A program made the position numbers and the translations under genes. A DNA stretch of 64,000 bases from Iris pallida (lineage: Eukaryota > Streptophyta > Magnoliopsida > Asparagales > Iridaceae), in the NCBI GenBank assembly GCA_029216955.1, contig JANAVB010009598.1, forward strand, positions 23,556,322-23,620,321, in the 5' to 3' direction. The notes under the pieces were generated by a model. That model made no database searches and had not been told where the DNA came from. It saw only the letters and a list, made by a program, of their open reading frames with translations. Below are positions 20,873 through 36,590 of the stretch, piece by piece. Positions within the stretch are counted from its first letter, which is position 1. Every line of letters begins with the position of its first letter.

Positions 20873-23800
20873 ATCCTACCCACCTTATAAAAATTTTGTC
20901 CTCGAAATTAAGATGATCGCACCCCCTTCTAGGTCAAACATAGTCAAGGGTTAATCACTAGTCAATTTTCTCAACATCCTAGTACTTGGTCATCCGCTGG
21001 TCAACTTCTTAGGATTTTACCTGTGCTAGCTACCTAAGTGTTGGCAACCAGAATTTAGCAAAAAGAGAAACTCTATAATAGGCTAGCTCTTAACTTCCCA
21101 ATCTGATCAGGGCTGATACTATAAATCTCATAAGCTACAGGTTTATAAACACACATTCCCCACATCAAGGACTAACCTATATATATCCACAGTTGATACT
21201 AATGGGGGTAACATCCCTATTTCTCGACAATCAAGGTCCTAAGAATTTTATCTAAACCATGCAATTTGAAGGAATAACGTACAGGGTCAGGACATACTGT
21301 TGCAGTTGGAAGTCTCACCTAGGTGCACTGGTCATTCTAGGTCAAAACAACACTATGGTATCAACACACAAGCAATCTAGGGTGTCCTAATTGGGAAGGT
21401 AAGGGAACAACAACCATCAAGGTTGTAAGGGTTGTCTACCATCCTATATAAGAAATTAGTCATTAACAAACAACTGAGAAATTATTAAAGGTTACTATTT
21501 CATAAAATGGTAAAAATTGAAAATTTAGGCACAACAATCACAAATAGATTTTTGTCTTGACAAGATCTAAGTTGATCAATTTCGGGATAATTTGAGATTT
21601 GGGTAAGATGGGGAATCAATAAAATCAAGTATGAGCACGAGCATCCAATGATGAAGATCCAGGTCATGATTAAATTTAATTCAACTGGATACGAATACGA
21701 GGTTCATAGGCGATAAAAATAATTCTAAGGAGAATTGTCAAGGCTGTTGCGGATAAGATTCTAGGACAAGTTTAACTATGTCTCCATCCACGTAGATTAA
21801 TATAAAAAGCGAACCAAAACGCAATAGGTTGATCAGACCATCATACGTCGGTTCTGATTAGACAATATGTTAGTAGGTGCGCACCCAATAAGATATGTCA
21901 TGATCAAGCTCAAAAAGGATAAGCTTGTAAAACTAAGGATAATTAGCAGCATAGGATATAAGTAAGGGTGGTAGTGATGAACGAAGATACATAGTCCAGA
22001 TTCTTAACTAAATGGGTCAAGCAATCAAGTTAAGGTACAAGGTTAAGCATTTAAGGAATCAAGCAGAATATCATCACATGTCGGGTCGAAGGAATTGAGT
22101 CAAGGCTGGATCTCTAATTGAAATGAAGAATAATTCAGTATCATGGTAGAGGTTATAGTTTAGCCATTTGACCAGAAAATCATATCAAGAAAATAGAGTA
22201 CAAGGAGACGGGTTTTAGTGGGATATGATATACCTACACGAAGGTGAGTTCGTCTAGGTCTTGCATATAAGATTTATTGGAGGGTAACAGCTAATTACAT
22301 TCCAAATGTCAAGGTCACGATAAGGAATGTCAAAGGATCTCAAAATAGAAAGTGGGGGTTCAAGAGGTGGTAAATAAATACACAAGGTAAGGAAGATCAA
22401 GTTAATCATCTGTTTCTGATACCCTTAAGTTCATCTGGTCATAACTTGCCAATCGTATCCTTACCTCACCAGTCTCCATATAAAAATTTAACCTTTACCT
22501 AAGCCTTTACCATGACGACCGTAGACAATTTCCAATTTCCAAACATTACTTATGAAGCATAGCCTTCACATTTAGGAATCAACATTAACCATTTATTCAA
22601 ATTTCCAAATTCTTTCACCTTGTCTTAAATTTGGCCCGAAACCTCTAAATCCCGTTTACGAATCCCTTGAACTTATTCAAATGGTTCTCCTCGTGTTATT
22701 TAATTTAAATACCTTTAGGCATTACAAAACTTATCCTCCATCAAAAAAAAAAATCAACTTCCGTATTTTCTTCGATATACACCTTTGAATATTATTCTCC
22801 TAAAAATTTTTTCCAAAACAATCTCTAATTTTCTATAACTTTATGTTCCCTCTATCCCTTGTCATTTTCTTGCAATATCTTGTTCAATATCCTTATTGAA
22901 TGCAATTATTTTCTCTTTTCTATTATTAACCTTCTACATAGCCTTAGGGTAAAACTTCCCAAGAATCAATAACCAGAGTTTCGAGGTTCTCAAATCTAGG
23001 TTGACCTTGAATATCCTCATCAGTTTGAATACACCTATAAACTATCTCAAAACCCCAAAATCTCCCTAAGTGTGATTGTTTCCAGATTGGTAGTGTATAT
23101 CTCTTGATTCTATTCGAGACCTTTACCACATTTCTATCTCAAGGTTTCAATATTGAACACTCCACATTTTGATTTCCTCTAGATCATCATATAATAATCA
23201 GTTATGTCTCCTCTGAGCTACATGATTCACATTACTTCTTCAGTCTTTTCCAGGCAGAAGATATGAAGATTCAAGGGTTTCGAGGTACATCTGGTAGGAA
23301 TGATAAGATATGGGTGATTGGTGTAATTAGACAGAGTTTAAGATAAGAAGAAAATAAGAATACAAGGAAATAATGACAAGAAGGAGTAATGAAGATCTGT
23401 TCTTTCTCATCTGTTCAAACGAGATGAACCCATCAAGCTCAAATTCAATAGCAAAAAATGAGGGTAAATCCAAACAAGAAAAAAAAGAAATTCCAATTGA
23501 AAATCAAAAATGAGTTTCTCAAGGGTCGTCCCAGGAATCTCTCAAAGAATCCTAAGTATGATTGAGTGCCTTGAATTTAAAAATATTAAATACAAAATTA
23601 AAATCAACAACTACAGAATTTTATCAAAATTATCAACTAATACCAGGATTCAAAGTTCTACAATGAATCCACCAAAATCAAATTCAAATCAAGGAAAAAG
23701 GTGAATCAAAATAAGGGAAAGGGAGTTTAAATCAGAGTTCAAAATAAAATTCTCAAGGGTCATCCCAGGAATCTCTCAAGGAATCCTAACAGTGATTGAG

Positions 23801-23929
23801 TATCCTCTTATCCTAACATCTTAATTTCTATATCCTATAGCAGGCTCGTAGTAGTACAGCTAAGTCGTTGCGCTACTACGAAATTGCACTAATGCAAATC
23901 TTGACCTGCATTGGCTACCACTAAAAATG
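20873..23929 (-). other. LARD interior, non-coding
   Basis: 3057 bp without a reading frame of note. The left edge carries the GAGGACAAAATT box and polypurine tract. A near-identical 50-bp word, TCAAGGGTCRTCCCAGGAATC onward, occurs at 23517-23567 and 23753-23803. The right edge has TATCCTATAGCAGGCT, as in the Tekay leader (41460-41475). Confidence 0.85.
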
Positions 23930-28252
<4,323 letters not shown>

Positions 28253-28257
28253 GATTG
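28253..28257. repeat. target site duplication GATTG, right
   Basis: Second copy of the LARD target site; removing one copy and the LARD rejoins the gypsy gag frame. Confidence 0.93.
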
Positions 28258-28301
28258 TAAGCACTATGGCGGCCAACACCAACGCAATTGTAGAAGCATG
28301 A
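28253..28301 (+). pseudogene. gag: gypsy gag N-terminal remnant, second part
   Basis: After the LARD and its target duplication the frame continues as IVSTMAANTNAIVEA and ends in TGA at 28299. No capsid or pol domain follows, so the rest of the element is lost or unrecognisable. Confidence 0.45.
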
Positions 28302-28859
28302 AAATGTGTAGACATATCAAAAGTGCAGGTAGTGTTCTCGCTACACAATAGAAGCGCAGGTACCCAAAAGCGCAGACAGAAGATCAAAAATCACAGTTCA
28401 TAATGAGTTCTTTATTAAATCATGCCTACAGAGATCTATTACAGATTCATCATGATTACAAGAAAAGAGCTTTATTTAAATCATCCCTACAAGGATCTAT
28501 TTACAGATTCATCATAAAAAGAACTAAGGCATCTAAAGATATACAAGAGGGTTAATCTTCACAGGCGCCATACAAGGGGTTTCATCTTTAGAGACGTGTA
28601 GCCCCCAGACGCATAGCGCTGTCAGAGTGAGCCACTTCCTGAAGGAGCTATTGGTCCAAACAAGAACTCAGTCCACAGTACAGGCCATGCTACTGCCATT
28701 GAGTAGGGCAGAGCATAATATGTGGCTCTTCGGATTGGCAACCGATCCAAATCCGAAAGCTTAGATCTCGAAGACCTCCAAGATGTTGTTCAGATTCAAA
28801 CTCCTTATGCCAAATGCTCAAGTATATCTCAAAACTCAGCAGTTCTTCTACAAAGGTAC
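28302..28859. other. unassigned stretch between gypsy remnant and next LTR
   Basis: No gene seen. It holds an imperfect direct duplication: the words CTTTATTNAAATCAT and TACAGATTCATCAT recur at 28412-28456 and 28470-28522. The Tekay-related LTR starts at 28860 after GGTAC. Confidence 0.5.
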
Positions 28860-30280
28860 TGTAACCACCACTTTTCTAAAATAAGGGTAATTTAGAACTT
28901 TTGTAAAATTTATCATTTAATAATAGGATTTAAATCATTTTAATGATTTATGGTGATTTTTAATTATTTTAAAACTATTTAATTTAGTGTATTATGACTT
29001 TGGCATTTTTATTAGTGTAACCTTAGAGTTACTTAACCTAGAAACTAACCATGGCCATCGAGACCTAACCATGTGATTAGATTGACTAACTACCACTTTT
29101 TAGGTTAGGGATATTTTGGTCTTTTTGTGACTTTTGAATTAAGTATGACTTTGATCAATTGGTAATGTGCTAAGTGTTATATTAGGCCTTAACCTAGAAT
29201 TGCTTTAATCTAGATATTAGTCATAAGCCTAGATATTAGGTTAGAAGCTTCTATCATATGACAAGGTTAGTGATATCTAGATATTATGCCAAGGTTAGAT
29301 ATTTAGCTTACAAACCCTAATTTTCATGGGCCTTTACCTAGAAAGCCTTGATTTTAACCATAGGAAGCACAATTACTCAATTGAACTTGCCCTAACCCTA
29401 GGAATCAACCCTTGGCCGGCCACACATGTCCCCTTGGCTATTTAAACATCTCCTTAGCTCCCTTTGCCTCTTTTTATTATATCTTGAAACCCTAATTTGT
29501 GTTCTTTCCCAAATTCACCTCCATTCTCCAAATCAACTCCAAATTGAGCCCAATCAATTGCAACACACTCCCCTACTGTAGAAGAGGTCATTAGTGGATA
29601 GCTAGCAAGAATTTGAAGCAAGTTGACCATTAAAAATTAAGGGATTTGGCTCTCAAGTGCAATTTTATTGAGATTCCAACTCTCAATAGGTAATATCCTC
29701 TAAACCTATTAATATTCCGATTTCTTTCCATAGATGCATTCATTTAGGGTCCCCATAGCTGTAGTCCAAGTTTGGTAGAAAACCGAATCCATTTAGGGTG
29801 CGTATCAGAGGAGTATCAGAGTGTTGTGCAAAGTGTTTGGTGAAATGCCACAAAGAAATGAATTTTTATAGATTGCAAAACTAAATACATGTGTTTGTAG
29901 CCTATAATGTGTAGATCACAAACCTAATCGACTGAGGTGATTTTAGATCTATTTTGGACACGTATTTTGACACAGGGATACGGCACGAGGAGTTGTGCAC
30001 GTGCCCTGCTACCACACCCTCAGATCTGACACGACACGACACGATTCGACACAAAACTTGGTGGGTTTGTGGGACATATGGCTGACACTAGGCTAACCAA
30101 ATTTGATTGGGTTTCATCGAGTGGGTTGTGAGAAATCACACACGCACGAATTTTGTACTGACACACACGCTCGATTTGGGGGTTTCTGATATACGCACAC
30201 ACACATGACACGACACGACCTTGACATAAAATAGGGACACAAACATGTACCCGGACACCTACCCTACCCTGTGACACAAT

Positions 30281-30596
30281 TCACAACACTTTATTGGACG
30301 CAACGTGTCCAATCCCATCCGACACACTCGCACGATGCATTACACTGCACATGTGTTGACACGTACGACACTGAGTTTGATACGAATCTGCACACTGGTT
30401 TGGACACGTAATATGACACACACTTGACACATGTTTCCCTTTTGATTTCTATTTGACATGTGTTAGATAATTTCAAGTTTTTGGGTTTCGAAATGCTATT
30501 CTGATACACACATGCAAATTTGGGTTTTGTATATGGAAATTTAGTTTTGGATTCATATTGAGTACTGGATTTGATTTGGGTTTGTATGAGTATATA
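30281..30596 (+). repeat. 315-bp direct duplication, copy 1
   Basis: Starts TCACAACACTTTATTGG. Near-identical to 30919-31230 apart from a few single-base and short indels, with AT repeats between. Confidence 0.9.
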
Positions 30597-30678
30597 TATA
30601 TATATTGTTTATATATATATATATATATATGTATATAAAATATATATATATATATATATGTATATAATATATATATAT

Positions 30679-30776
<98 letters not shown>

Positions 30777-30778
30777 AT

Positions 30779-30812
<34 letters not shown>

Positions 30813-30834
30813 ATATATATATATGTATATATTT

Positions 30835-30897
<63 letters not shown>
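30590..30897. repeat. long complex (TA)n tract
   Basis: About 300 bp of TA with GTATAT, AATATA and TTTTATA interruptions. Strong cruciform potential. Open frames here (Tyr/Ile only) are not genes. Confidence 0.9.
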
Positions 30898-30903
<6 letters not shown>

Positions 30904-30918
30904 GGTTGTTTTTTTTTT

Positions 30919-31230
30919 TCACAACACTTTATTGGACGCAACGTGTCCAATCCCATCCGACACACTCGCACGATGCATTACAACTGCACATGTGTTGACA
31001 CGTACGACACTGAGTTTGATACGAATCTGCACACTGGTTTGGACACGTAATATGACACACACTTGACACATGTTTCCCTTTTGATTTCTATTTGACATGT
31101 GTTAGATAATTTCAAGTTTTTGGGTTTTCGAAATGCTATTCTGATACACACATGCAAATTTGGGTTTTGTATATGGAAATTTAGTTTTGGATTCATAAAG
31201 TACTGGATTTGATTTGGGTTTGTATATATA
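30919..31230 (+). repeat. 315-bp direct duplication, copy 2
   Basis: Second copy of 30281-30596, on the far side of the AT tract. Confidence 0.9.
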
Positions 31231-31804
31231 TATATACATAGCGTGCGATATTTGCGTTTCGTAATTTCTCGACGAGTGCGAATATGTGTTGAGGTACATA
31301 TTTTAGAAAAATATTTTTATTATAAATTTATTTTATATAGGAAAGTACATGTTCAAATAAATGTGATAAATATTTTTATTTTAAAAAAAGTTATTTTGTT
31401 CGTCGTTTAAAAATAAGTAGTGATTTGGAAAATTTTGGTTTATATAAAATATATTTTAGATATTTGCAAAATTTGGAATTTGTATAGTAACATATTTTTG
31501 TTATTTATGAAAAGCTATTTTATGATTTAATATTTAAGTAATTACCTTGATTTTTGAAATTAATTAATGTTATATTTTAATATTTATGAAAAAGATATTT
31601 AAGATTTTATTTTATTTAAAATTTGAATTATTTTAATAATTTAAACTAGAAAAGATTTTATGAGAATTTGAATTAAATGAAGGTTTTATCTAAGTTTGAT
31701 TCGGATTTGAACAATTAAAGTTTAAATCAAAATTAATTTAATATGTTATTATCTATGGGGAATTTAAATACTCCAAATCCTTATCCAACTGGAAATTTTC
31801 ACCT

Positions 31805-31814
31805 CCTATATAAG
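31805..31814 (+). promoter_or_regulatory. TATA box, plus-oriented LTR
   Basis: CTATATAAGG inside CACCTCCTATATAAGGAG, the same block as the minus-strand CTATAAAAGG at 59610-59619. Confidence 0.65.
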
Positions 31815-32512
31815 GAGAGGTACTCCTCCATAAATTACCTATCATCCACAGATTGTACATCGTGTCGGTGTCACCATTCTCCATCCACTATATCTTATAT
31901 TACACATACAATATCCCAACCCCGGGACCAACAGATCCGAACCTCCATCCCCGTCGTGTCGGACACACCCGATACGATACAACCCAACCAGGTAATACAA
32001 ATAAAAAATTTCAACCTACAAACTCCATCTCGGCCTCGCCTCTGCCAACACCAGTGCCTCCATCACCACCTCTCCTCTCGACCACCCCGGCCGAGTCAGC
32101 AACTTCCACCACCTTCCACCAGCCAACCACCATCTCAGTCATCAACACCATCACCGAACGCCCGCCTCTCCGACCAGCGCTCTATCCGTCGCGGCTATAC
32201 CCGGTCGCACCCATCAGAATCCTTCCACCACCGTCCCGACTTCACCCGAGTCAGCGCTACTCGCATCGGACGACAGAGGTAAGGGTTTTCCTTTCCCTTC
32301 TGCTTGTGGATTTTTGGTGGTTTTATGGATTGGGGGGCGGCGTCGGCCGTGGCGGGGTGGTGTTGTTATTGGTGGTGGCCTGAGATTTTGGTCGAGATGG
32401 TGATGTGCGGTCGGGGGATCTCGGCGGATTCGGTCGGGCTGGGTTGTGCTGGTCGCAGGGTGCGGGGACTGATGGCGGCTCCGGGGGAGAAGCACGGGCG
32501 TTCGGGTTGCCT

Positions 32513-32517
32513 GAGTT
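32513..32517. repeat. target site duplication GAGTT, left
   Basis: Matches 59431-59435 on the far side of the Tekay element. Confidence 0.93.
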
Positions 32518-32882
32518 TGTCACGACCCGCACCCACTGTGAGGGTACGAGAACGTAACAACGCCCAGCCTACGCCGCAGTGTCGACGGTAGAACGCTGTC
32601 CTAGGTCACAACATCTAACAATATATCTCTAAACAGTTTATACTCCCCGAATGGGGGTGACATAGCAATAGTAAACTCAATCACAACTAAGGAAGAGATA
32701 GCACGATATGAAATAGACCTCAAGGAATAAAATAGATAAAATAGCAGTCTAAGATAATCCCAGCAACATCCAACAGTACAAGGTCTCAGATAAAAGAATA
32801 TATACAACTCATAACTCTAGATAAAGTCTAACTAAGACATGTCTCAAGACTGCAAAAGTAAGATAAGCCTAACTAGTCTAGT

Positions 32883-33027
32883 CTAGGCAATCGGGGTGAT
32901 CTCCTCAGCTAGAGCTGGGTCCTCCTGAGGGTCCAGCTCGCAGGTGTCATCTAAGGCTGCCCCGTAGTAAGTGTCCAGGCAAGCCTCCTCCTCGTCCTCT
33001 GTAATATTTTCAACAGGTCCAGTCAGG
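32883..33027 (-). other. short acidic reading frame in the Tekay 3' LTR
   Basis: Open frame ending TAG at 32883. Readable as ENITEDEEEACLDTYYG, then an Asp/Glu/Pro-rich tail. No ATG in frame; it overlaps the splice-acceptor-like module. Related frames exist in the TR-GAG and 63141 LTRs. Protein status is unproven. Confidence 0.4.
32999..33027 (-). promoter_or_regulatory. branch-point plus 3' splice-site-like module, Tekay 3' LTR
   Basis: CCTGACTGG, then AATATTACAG within 25 nt. Copy in the 5' LTR at 42030-42057. A candidate donor AACAAGAG|GTAAC is at 35844, 2.85 kb upstream, almost the LARD spacing. Confidence 0.5.
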
Positions 33028-35069
33028 ACAGGAGCGAGTACAGTACATCTCAACAATTCATAGTAGGTTAGAAAATATAAACATGCAGTAAAGTAAGATA
33101 CAGGTACTTAAAGAAGTGCAGTATAAAAACAGAGAGAGAACTGTAATAGAAATATCTACTATACATAGAGAACTAGCAGTGACTAGTGAGTCAGAGTACA
33201 ACATGAACATGTAAATGGCATAGGAGATTCTGATAAGACACTATGGAAGAGATTCTGATAAGATACTACTTGGGTATTATTCACATGTCCATTTCTACTC
33301 CCCCGTACCCCCAATCAATACACAAGGATCCAGTCAGGCTATGTTATATGATGCTATGTAACAGCCCCCGAAGGGTAGTAGACCCCGAAGGTGATAGACC
33401 CCGAAGGTGATACATAGTAGTCCCATAAATGGGATAAGGATTCTAGGAAGACTCTACGATCATAAGAGTATATGTCGTAAGTGATCAAAGAACCAATGAA
33501 GCATATGATACGCCATGTAAGTGAAACGCACAGAACATGTAGTACCTGATGCTCCCAAAGGATAACATCTCAAGAAGGGATCCATATAGTACCAATCCGT
33601 GTGACCAACGTGACAGTACAAGTAAAGTAATCTACTGCAGGAAATAATTCTAAGCAGGATATAAAATGATCAGAGAATGTACTCGCCTAATTCTGAGTGT
33701 CCAAAATGAAACGTACTGTCCAAGGAGTGGTATCTGGCTCCTAATCAGAACAGCACAAGTCACAACAAGTCCAAAATAGTGTAATGCAGTCCTACTATGC
33801 ATTCTACATGATTCTAGGTCAATCTAGGCCAAAGTTAACTCTTGGTCAACTTTGGTCAACCCTATATGTCAAACTAGGTCAATCTAGTCTAATCAAGTCT
33901 AAACTCAACTATCTAGGTCTAACCAGTCATGCTAGGCTCTAACAAGCCTATACTAGACAACACACAACATTCCAAGTATCCATTCACCTATGTATATCCA
34001 ACATTATATATAGATACATTCATATTGAACTAACACTAAGTATACCTAGGCTAAATACTATATATATACATATATACATACACTCACAAGTACACATGTA
34101 TACACATTGCCTAAGCATTGCACACACCACATATAGACACTAATACATACCCTTACATCACTCACACATATATAGGTATATGGTATACACATGAATATGC
34201 ATATGGAGGGAAGCATGTGTGGACAGAAACAATGCAGGGATTAAATAGTGTAAAGGGTGTGTGTATATGCAGGGCTTACCCATTTATACGCAGGAAATGC
34301 AAAACAGTAAAAGAGGGAGGAAAGAGTGTGTGAGATATGTGTGTGTATGGGTGAGGGTGTACAGGAATTCATAACAGTGAAAGGAAGATAAAACAGTGTG
34401 TGTATGCATACTTGTGTGTGCAGGAATTTAATAGCAGTGAAAGGAGAAGGCTGTGTGTGTGTGCTGGGTCATGTAAACAGTGTGCAGGAATACCAATTCA
34501 GTGAGCAGTAAAGAAAAACACAGAACAGTGTGTGTAACCCAGTGTTCACAGGAAGACATTTGCAGAAAATAAATCAGTGAAGAAAAGGACAGTGGGTGTA
34601 TACATTTAATGAAAGAAAACAGTGAATGAAAAGAAGGAAAAAGGTAATTCAATATCAAGTCTAAACTGGAAATTGTTCACATATAATCTCAGGTTTACAT
34701 ATCAACTAAATCTCAGTTCAGTCCCACATTGAAGAATATTCAAAACATATCAAATAGGAACCAAAAAATCAGTTTACAAACTCAGTTTTCAGTCTCAACT
34801 AAAATTCCAGGTTTTTGAACCAAATCAAAACCAATTTAACCCAAAATCATCATACACTTAGCAAACATATAGGTGTACACATTTAGAGTTTTAAATCATG
34901 CAATTAACCGTAAAAATAGATTAAATAGGTGCTAGAAATTCGAATGAAAAATCTGGAAAAATCAGTAAGCAATGAACTGATATTGAGGATATTAGGAAAT
35001 TAGGGGGAATGGAGAATTGATCATTTAAATCAAGCTAATATGCAAAAACAGTGGTTGGTAATGAAACCA

Positions 35070-35760
35070 TAGGGTGTACACGTGTCATTGTGATTGCCTT
35101 GTGTCCACCATAGCCGGACACGGCGTGTCCACAATAATAAAAACCCAAAACAGCACACTGGCTCTACACAGCAGTGCACTGCCTCGTGCGCGTGTGCACG
35201 CGTGTCTTGCACACAATACAGCACGAGTTAGGCCACGTGCTCGTGTCCCCACCTAGCATAGGTCTAGGTGTCCATGTCCAAGTGTCTGCACAGTGTCCTC
35301 GTGTCGTCGTGTCAGACTTATAAAACCGTATCAGTGACAAAAAAAACCACACTGCACAGAACAGTGAGAAACCCGTACGTCGAGGATTCCTCACTCGATA
35401 CGCCACGTGGGCCCGTAAAACTTGACACGTGGCGTGTCAGTCACAGCCCCTAGTGGCGTGTCAAGTTTCGTGTCAAACAAATGTGTGTCGTGTCTAGAAA
35501 AGTACCCGATAGGCAGGGCACTCCTGTAGCCGCGCGCGAGTGTGTGTACGCGCGTGTCCACACCACCTAACCGACACACTACGACACGAAAACCAAGACA
35601 CAATGACAGAAAACAGTAAGCAAGAACACAACCCTATTTCCTATTCAAAAAATATGGGTAAACTCGATCGACATGCCCTTTGTGGCATTCTGTCGAACAC
35701 TATGTCCAGTGTACTGATACGTGTCCAGAATGGACACGAATCCTCCGACACTTGACACGA
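35070..35760 (+). repeat. GTGTC-dense stretch in the Tekay 3' LTR
   Basis: At least 16 GTGTC pentamers on the plus strand within 35085-35560, with GACAC words interspersed. The counterpart in the 5' LTR is at 44140-44628. Confidence 0.7.
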
Positions 35761-36511
35761 AACCTATCCAGACCTTAGGGGGACCCTTAGGGCTTCCTAT
35801 TCATGAAGACTAATTGAAATTTCATAAAGATTTGAAGAAGTTACCTCTTGTTGAACTTTCAATAGAAACCCCCTATTCAATGCTCTCCTCTTGAAGACCC
35901 AATCAATCCAAAACAACTTCACACTGAAATAAGAGCTCAACAACAGCCATAACAATCCTATTAGAACCTATTGGAACAATTTAGAAAGAAAAAGGAATAG
36001 GAAAGGAGCTCTAGGAATTAAATGACATAAAAACTCACCTCCTTGAAATTAGGGCTCTTCCTAAGAAAGAGGCAACCCTAGATTTGGGAGGGGTTTTATA
36101 GTGGAGGAATCCCTAGGTTAAACCTAGTGGGCCGACCAAGTTGGGTTTGGGTGGGGTTTGAGCTAGGTTAGCTAGTCTTATCAAGTTTAGTCACAAAATG
36201 ACTTGTGAAACCACAAGCCATTTATCAAAACACTTGATTCCTAAATTCCTAATTAAATCTCTAATGAATCAATAACTATTAACTTAAGTCATACTAGGAT
36301 AGACTAGAGTCACTTGACCTAACCATGACCCACTAACTAGGGTTAGCTCCTAGGTTGGTCTACATGAGTCAATACTAGTCAAAAATTAAACTAGTCTAAA
36401 TAATTCCAAAATAATTCCTATAAATTCCTATAAATTCTAATTAATACTAATAAATTAATTTACCCCAAAAAATGACAAATTTACCCTCATACTAGAATTA
36501 TGGTAGTGACA

Positions 36512-36550
36512 AATCTACCCTCCTTAAAAGAATTTCGTCCTCGAAATTGA
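36512..36550 (-). promoter_or_regulatory. Tekay polypurine tract and conserved 3' box
   Basis: The minus strand reads AATTTCGAGGACGAAATTC, then TTTTAAGGAGGGTAGATT at the LTR border. The purine run primes plus-strand synthesis. The GAGGACRAAATT box recurs in LARD and TR-GAG. Confidence 0.8.
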
Positions 36551-36590
36551 AAGGCGAAATACAACTGATGAGAAGGATAGAAAACATACC

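Larger units (their letters stand above)
28860..31236 (+). repeat. Tekay-related LTR, plus orientation, 5' part
   Basis: The left end TGTAACCACC, AAATAAGGGTAATTT and TAATAGGATTTAAATC match the reversed end of the LARD LTR. The segment ATTTTATTGAGATTCCAAC to CTCAATAG|GTAATA (29671-29695) matches the LARD leader with its splice-donor-like GT. A GTGTC-rich stretch runs from 29960. The 3' end is missing; the sequence passes into AT repeats and then another LTR. Confidence 0.6.
31237..32517 (+). repeat. gypsy LTR/leader segment, plus orientation, joined to an inverted relative
   Basis: CGACGAGTGCGAATATGTG (31270-31288), CTATATAAGG (TATA, 31805-31814) and the following leader match, inverted, the LTR at 59431-60291. 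A CA/CT-rich leader ends at AG|GTAAGG (32279), a good splice-donor match. From about 32290 the strand bias flips to GT-rich, as if the reverse-oriented LTR starts here; that LTR would continue after the Tekay insertion. Frames at 31743-32591 are compositional. Confidence 0.45.
32518..36511 (-). repeat. Tekay 3' LTR (3994 bp)
   Basis: Left end TGTCACGACCCG, right end GGTAGTGACA. From left: CAGCCTACGCC block, acidic short frame (32883-33027), splice-acceptor-like module, 16-bp minisatellite (33369-33412, about two units), GTGTC-rich stretch (35070-35760), TATA box at 36092-36101. Confidence 0.94.

Noticed and set aside
30473..30922. 149-codon frame of Ile/Tyr repeats
   Set aside because: Translation of a (TA)n tract; open in both strands.
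31743..32591. Overlapping Pro/Ser/Thr-rich frames on both strands, resembling a host gene
   Set aside because: They follow a TATA box and CA/CT-rich leader of an LTR; several frames are open at once and no domain is seen.
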